Below, one piece after another: positions 1 through 8,811 of a DNA stretch of 64,000 bases. Position numbers and translations under genes: made by a program. The notes below the pieces were generated by a model that worked only from the letters and a program-made list of their open reading frames with translations, was not told the DNA's origin and did not search any database. Position 1 is the stretch's first letter; each line of letters opens with the position of its first letter. The stretch comes from a bacterium (GTDB taxonomy: Bacteria; Planctomycetota; UBA1135; UBA2386), in contig JANSXC010000019.1 in assembly GCA_024743115.1 (NCBI GenBank), positions 1-64,000 of the forward strand, in the 5' to 3' direction.

Positions 1-849
1 GCCCTCGACGTCGAACTCGCGGCGAAAGAACACGTCCTCTTCGCCCTGGGTGCTGGCGTCCCAGATCCACTGCGGCCGTGGGCCGGTGCTCTTCGTACCC
101 CGCTCGCGAGCGAGCAAGGCGTCGGCGAGCGGCGGCAGCTTCGCAACTTCGACGGCGGGCAGCCGTTTCAACACGAGGTTCCGAAACCACACGGTCATCG
201 GCGGACCACCGTGCACCTGCAGCGCGATCTTGCCCGACCGCGGCGCTTCGCGACGATCGTCCATGACCATCGCCGCGAGGCGGCCGTCGACGTAGTGCTG
301 GATGACGTTGCCGCGCGCCACGACCTTGAACGTGTGCCACTTTGCGAGATCAGCCGGCGACTTGCCCGGTTGCGCAATGCGACCGACGACACGGTTTCTG
401 CCATCGGGCCCCCGCGCCACGAACTGCCCATGCTGGCAGAGCACCGCCGCGCCCTTCTCTTCGTAGAACATGCCGAAGTAGTTCGGCGCGCCGTGCACGT
501 CGCACTGGTAGCCAGCGACGTCGAAGTTGGCCAACTCGCGACTGCGGTAGTGCACGCCGCTGTTGTTGTTGCCGTCGACCCGAACGTCGAACGTCAGCTC
601 GAAATCGGCCGCATCCGCGCCTTCCCAGAACAGGTAGGTCGTGCGGCGCCGCTCGACGCCGACCGTCGACCCGACGATGCAGCCGTCCTCGACCCGCCAG
701 AGCCCGGGCGCCCCGTGCCAGCCCTGCAGCGATTCGCCGTCGAACAAGCGCTCGACCGCACTCGAATCACCCGCAACCGAACCGTCTCCCTGGGCCGGGA
801 GCGCGATAGACGGAAAAATCAGGAATACCCCGCAAAGCCGTCGGAACAT
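1..849 (-). CDS. DUF1080 (3-keto-disaccharide hydrolase-like) secreted protein, partial
   Basis: This reading frame is open to the left edge, so the C-terminus is missing. I start it at the ATG at 849, which is followed by a short hydrophobic leader ending near LPAQG. A DUF1080-type concanavalin-like fold follows (about residues 33-230), recognisable from FDGESLQGWH, FELTFDVRVDGNNNSGVHYRS and a closing HGGPPMTVWFRNL. Members of this family in Planctomycetes act on glycans or keto-sugars outside the cytoplasm. After residue 255 a new stretch begins (PQWIWDAS...FFRREFDV) that resembles the start of a galactose-binding or rhamnosidase-type beta-sandwich, so this is probably a multidomain protein. 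The family call is solid; the substrate is unknown. It diverges from the lipoprotein gene at 888. Confidence 0.85.
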   Translation of the reverse strand, partial: MFRRLCGVFLIFPSIALPAQGDGSVAGDSSAVERLFDGESLQGWHGAPGLWRVEDGCIVGSTVGVERRRTTYLFWEGADAADFELTFDVRVDGNNNSGVHYRSRELANFDVAGYQCDVHGAPNYFGMFYEEKGAAVLCQHGQFVARGPDGRNRVVGRIAQPGKSPADLAKWHTFKVVARGNVIQHYVDGRLAAMVMDDRREAPRSGKIALQVHGGPPMTVWFRNLVLKRLPAVEVAKLPPLADALLARERGTKSTGPRPQWIWDASTQGEEDVFFRREFDVEG

Positions 850-887
850 ACGGCGGTTATCATCCGCGACTCCCTGGAGAACTACCA

Positions 888-1322
888 ATGACCAACGTAC
901 GAACCCTCGCCCGAACTCTCGGCCTCCTCGTCCCCATGTTCCTTTTCGCCGCCTGCGGTGGTGAAGCCGGTGCCTCGGCCAAGCCCGAATCGACCGCCGG
1001 CTCGATCGTCAAGCTGCTCGAAGGCATCACCGACGGCAAGACCGCCGAGTCTGCCAAGAGCGAGCTCAGCACCCTCACCGAGCAGCTGTCGACCGGCATC
1101 ACCGCGCTCAAGTCCGCCGGTGAGAAGACGGGCGGCGAAGCCAAGGACGCGATGGGCGCACTCGCCGAGAAGGCGAAGGCCGCGGTGGCGGCGTTCTCGC
1201 CGGAACTCACCAAGTCGTTCGGCGGCATCACCGAGCAGATCACGCGCCTGATGGGCAACGACGAGATCAAGAAGGTGATCGGCCCCGTCCTCGAGAAGCT
1301 CAAGGGCCTCATCGCCGGCTGA
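888..1322 (+). CDS. Small lipoprotein, helical
   Basis: A 144-residue protein with a lipoprotein signal: hydrophobic segment at residues 11-20 and lipobox LFAAC (Cys about 22). The mature part is Ala/Lys/Glu rich with helical heptad character (SELSTLTEQLSTGITALKSAGEKTGG and onward) and has no enzyme motif. I do not recognise the family. It should sit as a helical lipoprotein on the outer or inner membrane. It starts 38 bases from the divergent DUF1080 gene, so the two share a short promoter region. The start is well supported by the lipobox position. Confidence 0.75.
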   Translation: MTNVRTLARTLGLLVPMFLFAACGGEAGASAKPESTAGSIVKLLEGITDGKTAESAKSELSTLTEQLSTGITALKSAGEKTGGEAKDAMGALAEKAKAAVAAFSPELTKSFGGITEQITRLMGNDEIKKVIGPVLEKLKGLIAG

Positions 1323-1410
1323 GACGACCTTGCCAACGCCTCTTTGCTCCGGCAACGGTGCGAAGAGGCTCTCGGAAAGCAAGCGAGATGCCATGTGGTA
1401 CCCTTCCACC

Positions 1411-1962
1411 ATGCGCATCTCGCTTTTGTTGTGTACCGCCGCCGCGCTGTTCGCCGCCCCCGCCAAGGCCGACAAGTTCTGGCTCGAGGACCCGGACAAG
1501 CAGACGGCCGGCACGCCCGCTGTCATCGAGGGCGTGCTGCTCGATCAGAACGATTCGAGCTACCACATCCGCGTCGTCGGCGGTGAGCTGATCCTCAGCA
1601 AGCGCCGCGTGTTCAAGGTCGAGAAAACCGACCTCTCGCTCGACGCGATCACCAAGGCGGAAAAGAAGGAACGCGAACGACTCGCCAAGGTGAGCGAACG
1701 ACGGGCCCTCGAACGCAGTGCCGAGCGCCTGCGCCGCGACGTCCGCGTCGCGGAGGCCAGCCTCCGTCGCAGCAAGCCGGCGCCGGCGAAGCAGCCGACC
1801 ACCACACGCGCCACGACCGGCGGGTTCGATCCGATCCTCGGCAACGCGGTCGGTGACTACCTATCGCACCAGCAGCTGCTCGCCGAGCTCGAACTCGCCT
1901 GGACGCTGACGAAGGATCGCAAGTACCTGAAGGCCTTGCGCCGCATGCGGCGCCTGCACTGA
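1411..1962 (+). CDS. Secreted coiled-coil protein of unknown function
   Basis: The ATG at 1411 begins a clear signal peptide (MRISLLLCTAAALFAAPAKA), so I prefer it to the upstream in-frame starts at 1330 and 1393, which would add a polar extension before the signal. The mature protein (about 163 residues) has a small N-terminal beta-like part (VIEGVLLDQNDSSYHIRVVGG) that resembles the leading strands of secreted proteins handling cofactors or ligands. A long Arg/Glu/Lys coiled coil follows (about residues 70-120), then a helical C-terminus. No catalytic motif is visible and the family is not recognised. Confidence 0.7.
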   Translation: MRISLLLCTAAALFAAPAKADKFWLEDPDKQTAGTPAVIEGVLLDQNDSSYHIRVVGGELILSKRRVFKVEKTDLSLDAITKAEKKERERLAKVSERRALERSAERLRRDVRVAEASLRRSKPAPAKQPTTTRATTGGFDPILGNAVGDYLSHQQLLAELELAWTLTKDRKYLKALRRMRRLH

Positions 1963-2003
1963 CATCGCCAGGCCCGTAGCCGCGGGCGGCGCGACAGGTT
2001 CAC

Positions 2004-2456
2004 GTGCCGCCCGGCCACGTAGAGAGCGTGGAAACGCCCGGGATCATCGTTCTCGTACTGACGGGACTGCTCCTGATCCGCCTGTTGGCAGGCGCACTCG
2101 ACGGTGACCGCCTGCGCGACTACCTCGCGAACCGCGACTGCGAGTTGCTGGCCCGCGAATGGCGGCCGTTCGCCCCCGGCTGGTTTGGTTCCGGTCACGC
2201 CCGGCTCTACGCAATCGAGTATCGCGACGCGATTGGCCAGCGATGCCGCGCGATCGCCAGGACGAGCGCATTCTCCGGCGTGTACCTGACCGAACAGGAA
2301 GTCGTCGCTCCCGCCGAACGTGTCGCCTCCGAAGAACGCTCGATCGCCAGCGGGACCGCCCCCGGAGCGATCGATCCGGAGGCACCGTCGGAGGAACTCA
2401 CCCGCCTGCGCGCAGAGAACGCTCGCCTGCGCGCCCAGCTCGAACGCGAGAGCTGA
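2004..2456 (+). CDS. Small membrane protein with C-terminal coiled coil
   Basis: A 150-residue protein with one N-terminal transmembrane segment (about residues 13-30, GIIVLVLTGLLLIRLLAG) and a soluble C-terminal part. The last 25 residues form a leucine-zipper-like coiled coil (ELTRLRAENARLRAQLE). The GTG at 2004 is the first start; another GTG at 2028 would give a protein starting just before the membrane segment and is equally possible. Function unknown. It lies 41 bases after the preceding secreted protein gene and may be co-transcribed with it. Confidence 0.6.
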   Translation: MPPGHVESVETPGIIVLVLTGLLLIRLLAGALDGDRLRDYLANRDCELLAREWRPFAPGWFGSGHARLYAIEYRDAIGQRCRAIARTSAFSGVYLTEQEVVAPAERVASEERSIASGTAPGAIDPEAPSEELTRLRAENARLRAQLERES

Positions 2457-2511
2457 CGGCGGCCGAGTCGGTCGATCTACTGCATTGGGTCAGCCCGGCG
2501 GGCGACGGGCA

Positions 2512-4418
2512 TCAGCCCTCGGCGATCGCCTCGAGTTCTTCCCAACGCGCGTAGGCCTGTTCGATCTCGGACGGCAGTTCTTCGCGTCGCTTCGTCAGCG
2601 CCTCGAAGCGTGCGGTATCCCCGCCGTCGTAGAGCGTCGGATCCCCGAGTTGTTCGTCGACGCTCGCGAGTTCGGCCTCGAGCTCCCCGATGCGTCCGGG
2701 CAGTTTCTCGAGCTCGTCACGCTCGCGAGCGCTGAGCTTGCGGACCTTCGGCTTTGCAGCAGGCGGCGACTCGGCCCTGGCTCGCGCCTTCGAAGCCGCC
2801 ACCGCAGCGGCCGCAGCTGCGGCCGCCTCCGTGGCCTGCTTCTCGAGCAGCATCGAAAGGTCGCCGGCGTGCAGTCGCACGTGACCGCTGCCATCGAGAT
2901 GGACGATCCGGGTCGCGACCCGGTCGAGGAACCAGCGGTCGTGGCTGACGACGAGCGCACCGCCGGGGAACGCGAGCAGCGCATCCTCGAGCGCTCGCAG
3001 CGACGAGAGATCGAGGTCATTGGTCGGTTCGTCGAGCACGAGCACGTTGCCGCCAGCGCACAACATGCGGGCCAGCAGCACGCGATTGCGCTCGCCACCC
3101 GACAACGTTGCCACCTTTGCGAGCTTCATCGCCCCCGGGAACAAGAACTGCTCGAGGAACGACTCGACGCGCATGTCCCGCCCACCGACAAAGACGTAGT
3201 CGTTGCCGTTGCTGACCTCTTCGAGCACGGTCTTGTCCGGATCGAGATCCGAACGCGCCTGGTCGATCCCGGCGAACCGCACGGTCGGCCCGACATCCAC
3301 ACGGCCGGTCGTCGGTTCGAGCTGACCGAGGCAGGCGCGCAGGAACGTCGTCTTGCCCGCACCATTCGGGCCGACGATGCCGACCCGCTCGCCCGGGCCG
3401 ACTTCGAGATCGAACGGCCGCAGCACCTCGCCGCGGCCAGGATAGGTGACTCCCAGTTGCTTCACGCGCAACACGAAGTCACCGAGCCGCGGCCCCTCGG
3501 GAATGCGGAAAGCGAGCTCCGCAGCTGCCGGCGGCGGCGCCGAATCGACCAGCGCCTGCCAGCGACCGATGCGCGCCTTCGCCTTGGTCGTGCGCGCCGG
3601 CGGGCCGCGCTTGATCCAGTCCGTCTCGCGGCGCAACGCGTTGAGGCGCGAACTCTCGGTCTTGGCCTCGCGCTCCAGACGCGCCGCGCGCTGGACGAGG
3701 AACGCGCGATAACCGCCCTCGTATTCGAAGAGCTGCGCGTCGTCGAAGTCCAGTGTGCGGGTCACCAGACGATCGAGGAAGTAGCGATCGTGCGTGACCA
3801 TCACGAACGGAGTGTCGATCTCCAGCAGGTGATTCTCGAGCCACTCGGTCACGTTGGCGTCGAGATGGTTCGTCGGCTCATCCAGCAGGAGCAGGTCCGG
3901 GCGACCGACCAGCAGCCGCGCCAACGCCACGCGACGCTTCTCGCCGCCGGACATCGGACCGCAGAGCGCCTGCGGATCCCGCACACCGAGCCCGTCCAAT
4001 ACCGCATCGGCGCGGTGGTCGACGTCGTGACCACCGAGCGTCTCCAAACGTTCGTCGAGGCGCTGCTGCTCGGCGAGCAGCTTTTCGAGCCGGTCAGTTG
4101 TCGTGTCGGGCGATGCGAGTTCGGTGTGCACTGCTCGAGCGGCTCGATGCCGGAGATCACCGCCGCGTGCGCCGTCACGTCCGCAGACAGCTGCGGCTCC
4201 TGTGCGAGATAGCCGAGCCGCAGGCCCCGCCGCGTCGTGCGGTGGCCTTCATCGGGTTCGAGTTCGGCGGCGAGCACGCGCAACAGCGTCGACTTGCCGC
4301 AGCCGTTCGGCCCCAGCAGACCGATGCGGTCGCCCTCGTTGACGACGAGCGCCACCTTGTCCAGCAACCGGCGATCGCCGACCGTGACCTGGATGTCCTC
4401 GAGCGTCAGAAGAGCCAT
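2512..4418 (-). pseudogene. uup: ABC-F ATPase Uup, interrupted by a single-base frameshift
   Basis: Two overlapping frames together make one Uup-type ABC-F protein. The N-terminal frame starts at ATG 4418 (MALLTLEDIQVTVGDRRLL) and holds the first Walker A (GPNGCGKST). It stays homologous up to about VISGIEPLEQ near 4130. The rest is in the neighbouring frame from about 4131: first signature SGGEKRRVAL, Walker B LLLLDEPTNHLD, linker, second Walker A GPNGAGKTT, signature LSGGERNRVLL, Walker B VLVLDEPTNDLD, then the Ala-rich and coiled-coil C-terminus typical of Uup. Adding one base gives 1908 nt, or 635 residues, the usual Uup length. ABC-F proteins act in the cytoplasm on ribosomes or DNA. Either a real recent mutation or a sequencing error near 4125-4134. 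Confidence 0.85.
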
Positions 4419-4503
4419 GCGAGCGTGAGCATGCCGGCAGCGCCGAGCGACGCAACCGCGTTCAGCGGACCGGGCTCAACCGGCCGTGTCCAACCGGTCG
4501 AAC

Positions 4504-5454
4504 TCAGCGCGCCGCACCACCGCGGACCGGCGGCGCGTCCTTGCCGAGCTCGCGAAGCAGTTCCTGCTGGCGCTCGGTCAGCTCGGGCGGCAGTCCGAGC
4601 CGGACCACGAGATAGAGATCGCCACCGGGCTGCCCCTCACCCGCCGCGAGCCCCTGCCCGCGCAGACGCAAGCGCTCGCCGGGTTTCGTTCCGGGCTGCA
4701 GCTTGACGTTGGCCGTCCCGCCCGGAACCGCGACCTCAACCGTCGTGCCATCGAGCAGATCCCACGGCGCCACGAGGATGTCGGCCTCGACGTCGTTGCC
4801 GCGCATGCGGTAGGTCTCGTCCGGTACCAGCCGCAGCCGCAGCAGCAGATCGCCGTTGCCAGCCGGCCCCGGATGACCGAGCCCGCGCAACCGCATCAAC
4901 TGGCCATCGCGCGAACCCTTGGGAATGGTCAGATCCACCGACCGCGTCGAGCCCGCCGCGTTCAACGAAAACGCCCGCTTGCCGCCGAGCAACGCGAGCC
5001 CGATCTCGATCTCCATCTCGGCCTCGACGTCGCGGCCCTTCTGCGGCGCCCGTTGCCTGCCACCGCCGCCGCCCGCGAACATGTCCCCGAACATCGACGC
5101 GAAGAAGTCCGAGAAGCCGCCGCCCGCCGCACCGCCGCGCCCGCCGAACATGCGCGCGAACTCCTCGGGATCCATTCCACCGCCGAAGCCGCCGCCGCCG
5201 CCGCCGCCGCCGAACTCCTGCCCCTGCCGCCAATTCGCGCCGAGCGCGTCGTAGCGCTTGCGCTTCTCGGGATCGCTGAGCACCTCGTGTGCCTCCGAGA
5301 TCGCCGCGAACTTCTTCTCGACCTCGTCCCGCTTCTCGGCCGGATGCTTGTCGGGATGCCATTCCTTGGCGAGCTTGCGATAGGCCTTCTTGATCTCGTC
5401 GGCGCTCGCGCCGCGCGCGACGCCGAGGGTGTCGTAGTAATCCTGGAACTGCAC
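4504..5454 (-). CDS. cbpA: DnaJ-family co-chaperone, CbpA type (no zinc finger)
   Basis: A 316-residue DnaJ-like protein starting at GTG 5454. The start is chosen because the J domain begins at once (residues 2-70, QDYYDTLGVARGASADEIKK, with the HPD motif in WHPDKHP). A Gly/Phe-rich region with a run of glycines follows (about 85-130), then two C-terminal beta-sandwich domains (about 145-305). The four CxxCxGxG zinc repeats of true DnaJ are absent, so it is the CbpA class: it stimulates DnaK ATPase and binds unfolded clients. Upstream in-frame codons up to 5865 look non-coding. It is followed 85 bases later by the broken uup gene on the same strand. Confidence 0.9.
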   Translation of the reverse strand: MQFQDYYDTLGVARGASADEIKKAYRKLAKEWHPDKHPAEKRDEVEKKFAAISEAHEVLSDPEKRKRYDALGANWRQGQEFGGGGGGGGFGGGMDPEEFARMFGGRGGAAGGGFSDFFASMFGDMFAGGGGGRQRAPQKGRDVEAEMEIEIGLALLGGKRAFSLNAAGSTRSVDLTIPKGSRDGQLMRLRGLGHPGPAGNGDLLLRLRLVPDETYRMRGNDVEADILVAPWDLLDGTTVEVAVPGGTANVKLQPGTKPGERLRLRGQGLAAGEGQPGGDLYLVVRLGLPPELTERQQELLRELGKDAPPVRGGAAR

Positions 5455-5755
5455 GCTTGGACCTGGTGGTTGGGAGCATTGCTCTACGCGCGATGCGAGC
5501 CGATCGCAAGCGTCGCCTCGGCCGTCGCGCATCGCGCAGCCCCCACGGCCGGGTCTCACCCCGTCGCGTCGCCCGGGACCGCGCCCCTTTCCTTGCTCGG
5601 GTGAGCGGCACCGTGTCGAGAACGGGGCAGCGCGGGAGTCGCAGACAAAATCACCGCCTCCCGAGAACTCTCCTCCGGATGGCGACACCAATGCATGCCG
5701 CCGGTCTCGCCCCGATTCCCGGGCGGCAACGACAACGAACCCATTGGAGTCTGCG
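5455..5755. other. Divergent intergenic region, no gene seen
   Basis: This 301-base gap separates the start of the CbpA gene (leftward) from the secreted SUMF1 gene (rightward), so it must hold both promoters. I see no convincing open frame with coding character, tRNA, repeat or clear -35/-10 pair. A GGAG at 5746-5749 is the ribosome binding site of the rightward gene. Confidence 0.5.
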
Positions 5756-6886
5756 ATGCAACGTACTCTGTTTCTCACCTGCCTGTCGGTCACGCTCTCG
5801 ACCGCGATGCTGTCCGCACAACCTCGAACCATGCTGCTCCAGGCGCCCGCCGTACTCGGCGCCACGGGCTCCTACGCGATGGAGTATCCACCGAGCATCG
5901 CGGGCAACCTCTTCCTGCTCGCCATCGCGGCGCCGAACTTCCCCGGCGCCGTGCCGATCACGATCCCCGGCTTCACCGTCAACGGATTGCTGCGAGTCGA
6001 CCCCACGACCTGGCAAACGCCAGTCGCCGGCGTGCTGGACGCGAGCGGGCTGACGCCGTCGCTCGACTTCCCGATCCCGCCGAACCCAACGCTCGTCGGT
6101 GCGACGTTCGACGTGCAAGGGATCGACATCGACGCCGCCAACGTGCTGACCCTCAGCGACGATGACGTCGAGGTGACGATCACGAACGTCCCGGCCCCTG
6201 GCTTCGCACTGGAACTCATCCCGCCCGGCACGTTCACGCGCGGCGGCGGCGGCACGGGCCCGATCCACGACGTCACGATCACGCGGCCGTTCTGGATGGG
6301 CAAGTTCGAGGTCGACCAGGCCACGTTCCAGTCGGTCATGGGCAGCAGCCCGTCGTTCTTCACCGGCTCGAACCGACCGGTCGAAACCATCTCGTGGAAC
6401 GACGCCGTGGCGTTCTGCAACGCGGTGAACGTGACCGAAGCCCTCAACAACCGCCTGCCGACGGGCTACGAGTATCGCCTGCCGACCGAAGCGGAATGGG
6501 AGTACGCCTGCCGCGCCGGCACGACCACGAGCTACACGTTCGGCAACACCATCGGGTGCGGCCTGGCCAACTACAGCCCGAGCCCGTTCAACGGCTGCGT
6601 CAACGCAACCTCGACGGTCGGCAACTACCTGCCCAACGCGTTCGGCCTCGAAGACGTCCACGGCAACGTGCGCGAGTGGTGCTTCGATAGCACCAACGGC
6701 AACCCCTACCCCTACACCGGCACCGTTGCCGATCCGGTCTCGACGACGGGCGCGAACCGCGTCATTCGCGGCGGCTCCTGGCTCTCGAGCGCCAACGCCT
6801 GCCGCTCGGCGGCCCGTGACCTGCTCGCTCCGACCGCCGCCGGCAGCACCGTCGGCTTCCGGGTCGTCTGCGCCCCCATCCTGTAG
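5756..6886 (+). CDS. Secreted SUMF1/FGE-sulfatase-domain protein, likely non-catalytic
   Basis: The ATG at 5756 follows GGAG by six bases and starts a signal peptide (MQRTLFLTCLSVTLSTAMLSAQ); the upstream in-frame start at 5744 is unlikely. Residues about 25-150 form an unassigned beta-rich domain. The C-terminal half (about 155-375) is an FGE-sulfatase (SUMF1) domain: PGTFTRGG, FWMGKFEVDQATF, RLPTEAEWEYACRAGT, VHGNVREWC and VIRGGSWLSS. True formylglycine-generating enzymes have a cysteine pair after the RGGSW motif; here the first position is serine (GGSWLSSANAC), so sulfatase activation is unlikely and a binding role is more plausible. Planctomycetes carry many such secreted SUMF1 proteins. 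Confidence 0.85.
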   Translation: MQRTLFLTCLSVTLSTAMLSAQPRTMLLQAPAVLGATGSYAMEYPPSIAGNLFLLAIAAPNFPGAVPITIPGFTVNGLLRVDPTTWQTPVAGVLDASGLTPSLDFPIPPNPTLVGATFDVQGIDIDAANVLTLSDDDVEVTITNVPAPGFALELIPPGTFTRGGGGTGPIHDVTITRPFWMGKFEVDQATFQSVMGSSPSFFTGSNRPVETISWNDAVAFCNAVNVTEALNNRLPTGYEYRLPTEAEWEYACRAGTTTSYTFGNTIGCGLANYSPSPFNGCVNATSTVGNYLPNAFGLEDVHGNVREWCFDSTNGNPYPYTGTVADPVSTTGANRVIRGGSWLSSANACRSAARDLLAPTAAGSTVGFRVVCAPIL

Positions 6887-7118
6887 ACGCGGCACCGAAC
6901 CCGGCGTCACGAACGGTTCGTGGATTGCGCCCATGCGATCCGCGAGCCGTTGATCGTACGCCCACCTGCAACAGCCTGGTGCACCTGCTGCAACGGTCTG
7001 TCAGCAAGGTTCCTACGTTCGACAAAACTTCGGAACGAGAGTTCGCGCGGCTCTTAGAAGCCCCGCCGAAACATCGCGTCGCACTCCCCGGCGCGGCTCA
7101 CCACGAAGTAACGAACCG

Positions 7119-8279
7119 ATGAAGAACCTCGCTACCACCCTCCCCCTCCTCGCGGCCATCGCGTCGCCACTTGCCGCGCAGGGCATGCGCGTCAACGTCA
7201 CGATCGAGAACCTCGCGCCGGCCAACGGCACGTTTGCCACACCGTTCTGGGTCGGCTTCCACGACGGTACGTTCGACACCTACGACGGCGGTACGCTCGC
7301 GAGTTCGCTGCCGATGCCGAACAGCATCGCGATCGAGAGCATCGCCGAAGACGGTAACACGGGCCCGCTGATGTCGGACTTCGCCGCACTGGCGCTCGGC
7401 CGCGTCGACGCGACGATCCCGGGCCCGAACGGTCCCGTCGCGCCGGGTGAAGCCGCCACGATGGCGTTCCTGCTCGATCCCAGCGACGTGCGCGACCGCT
7501 ACTTCTCCTACGCGTCGATGGTCATCCCGAGCAACGACACCTTCGTCGCGAACGGCAACCCGATGGCCCACCCGATCTTCGACAGTAACGGCAACTTCGT
7601 GGCGTCGGACTTCTTCGTCGCCGGCCAGAACGCGGCCAACGACGCGGGCACGGAGGTCAACGACGAACTGCCGATGAACACCGCGTTCTTCGGCCAGATG
7701 GCACCCAACACGGGCGTCACCGAGAACGCCGTGATCACGACCGCGCCGGGCTTCAACGCTCCGGGCACGGGCGGCATCCTCGATGCGCCGCGCTTCCGCA
7801 ACGGTGACTACACGCTCGGCGGCTACCCGTTCCTGCGTGTCGGGTTCAAGGCGGCCCCGGCCGTCACGGATGTTCGGACCTACAGCACGTTCGCCCTCGG
7901 CGGCTTCCAGGTGCCGCCCGTGGCGACGAGCGCCATCGCGCTCAGCGGGGCCGCGCTCCTGGACGACGGCACGCGCATCATGATCGTCGTGCAGGCGCTC
8001 GGCCTCGCCGATCTGACCGCTGCGCACCTGCATCTCGGTGGCCTGGGCACGAACGGCCCGGTCGTCGCCGACCTGCTCGCCAACACGACGGTCGCGAACA
8101 TGCCGAACAACCAGTTCTTCGTCGCCGAGATCCGCACCGCGGACCTCACGGGCCCGCTCGCGAGCTTCCCGCTCGACGAACTGATCCGGCGCATCGAGGG
8201 CGGGATGATCTACCTGAACCTGCACTCGACCGCCCACCCGAACGGCGAGATCCGCGGCCAGGTCGTCCGCTTCAACTGA
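7119..8279 (+). CDS. Secreted Spondin_N / CHRD domain protein
   Basis: A 386-residue exported protein. The signal peptide spans residues 1-20 (MKNLATTLPLLAAIASPLAA). Residues about 22-215 match the Spondin_N pattern (VTIENLAPANGTFATPFWVGFHDG, AEDGNTGPL, AATMAFLLDP, NDTFVANGNP). Residues about 260-386 form a CHRD domain, seen from AAHLHLGG, NGPVVADL, the IEGGMIYLNLHS segment and the closing HPNGEIRGQVV. Both domains are extracellular adhesion or matrix modules in bacteria. It stands alone, after the SUMF1 gene and a 232-base gap without visible genes. A GC hairpin follows the stop. Confidence 0.88.
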   Translation: MKNLATTLPLLAAIASPLAAQGMRVNVTIENLAPANGTFATPFWVGFHDGTFDTYDGGTLASSLPMPNSIAIESIAEDGNTGPLMSDFAALALGRVDATIPGPNGPVAPGEAATMAFLLDPSDVRDRYFSYASMVIPSNDTFVANGNPMAHPIFDSNGNFVASDFFVAGQNAANDAGTEVNDELPMNTAFFGQMAPNTGVTENAVITTAPGFNAPGTGGILDAPRFRNGDYTLGGYPFLRVGFKAAPAVTDVRTYSTFALGGFQVPPVATSAIALSGAALLDDGTRIMIVVQALGLADLTAAHLHLGGLGTNGPVVADLLANTTVANMPNNQFFVAEIRTADLTGPLASFPLDELIRRIEGGMIYLNLHSTAHPNGEIRGQVVRFN

Positions 8280-8301
8280 TCGCTGCAGCGAACCAGAATG
8301 C

Positions 8302-8325
8302 GCGTGGCCCCTCACCGGGCCACGC
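8302..8325 (+). terminator. GC-rich hairpin after the Spondin_N/CHRD gene
   Basis: Perfect 9-bp stem GCGTGGCCC / GGGCCACGC with the 6-base loop CTCACC, 23 bases after the stop codon at 8279. There is no T-tract, so it is a candidate termination or mRNA-protecting structure only. Confidence 0.45.
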
Positions 8326-8346
8326 CGACCCACTGAGGGCAAGCTC

Positions 8347-8784
8347 ATGACTCGAATCAACCTTCGATTCCTCGGCCCGGCCGCGGTGCTACTGGCGGCC
8401 GGTGTCGTTCTCGCGTTCGGCACGCTCGACAACGACGAGGAGCCGGCGCCGAACGCCACAGCCTCGCCCACGCAGCGTGGCGTCGATTCCATGACGCCGC
8501 CAGCAGCCGGCCGAAGCGCGGGCGCAGACGAGCTCGCGAGCACCTCCGAGGCGGCCGACTACGGCCCGGTTCGGACCGCCGCGACGCCGAGCGATTCGAT
8601 GACCGCGCCACGGATCACTCCAGAGATCCAGGAAGACTGGACCGCCGCCGCCAAGCTCATCCAGCGCGAGATGTTGGCAGCCGTGATCGCTGGCGACGAG
8701 AACGCCATCAAGGTCGCCGAGGCGCGCGCCAAGGAGCTCGCGACCGCGACGCAACGCCGGATGGCGGGCGCCGCAACGCGATAG
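8347..8784 (+). CDS. Small exported or anchored protein of unknown function
   Basis: A 145-residue protein with an N-terminal hydrophobic segment (about residues 9-25, LGPAAVLLAAGVVLAFG) that is either a signal peptide or a membrane anchor. A disordered Pro/Ala/Ser/Thr-rich linker (26-90) and a C-terminal helix rich in Ala, Glu and Lys follow (about 93-140). Not recognised. It converges with the gene at 8812 and follows a hairpin, so it is probably transcribed on its own. Confidence 0.6.
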   Translation: MTRINLRFLGPAAVLLAAGVVLAFGTLDNDEEPAPNATASPTQRGVDSMTPPAAGRSAGADELASTSEAADYGPVRTAATPSDSMTAPRITPEIQEDWTAAAKLIQREMLAAVIAGDENAIKVAEARAKELATATQRRMAGAATR

Positions 8785-8811
8785 GCCGCGGCTCGCCGCG
8801 CGGCGCGGCGT

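Noticed and set aside
5756..6886. Active formylglycine-generating enzyme
   Set aside because: The first catalytic cysteine after RGGSW is replaced by serine, so activity is unlikely even though the fold is SUMF1.
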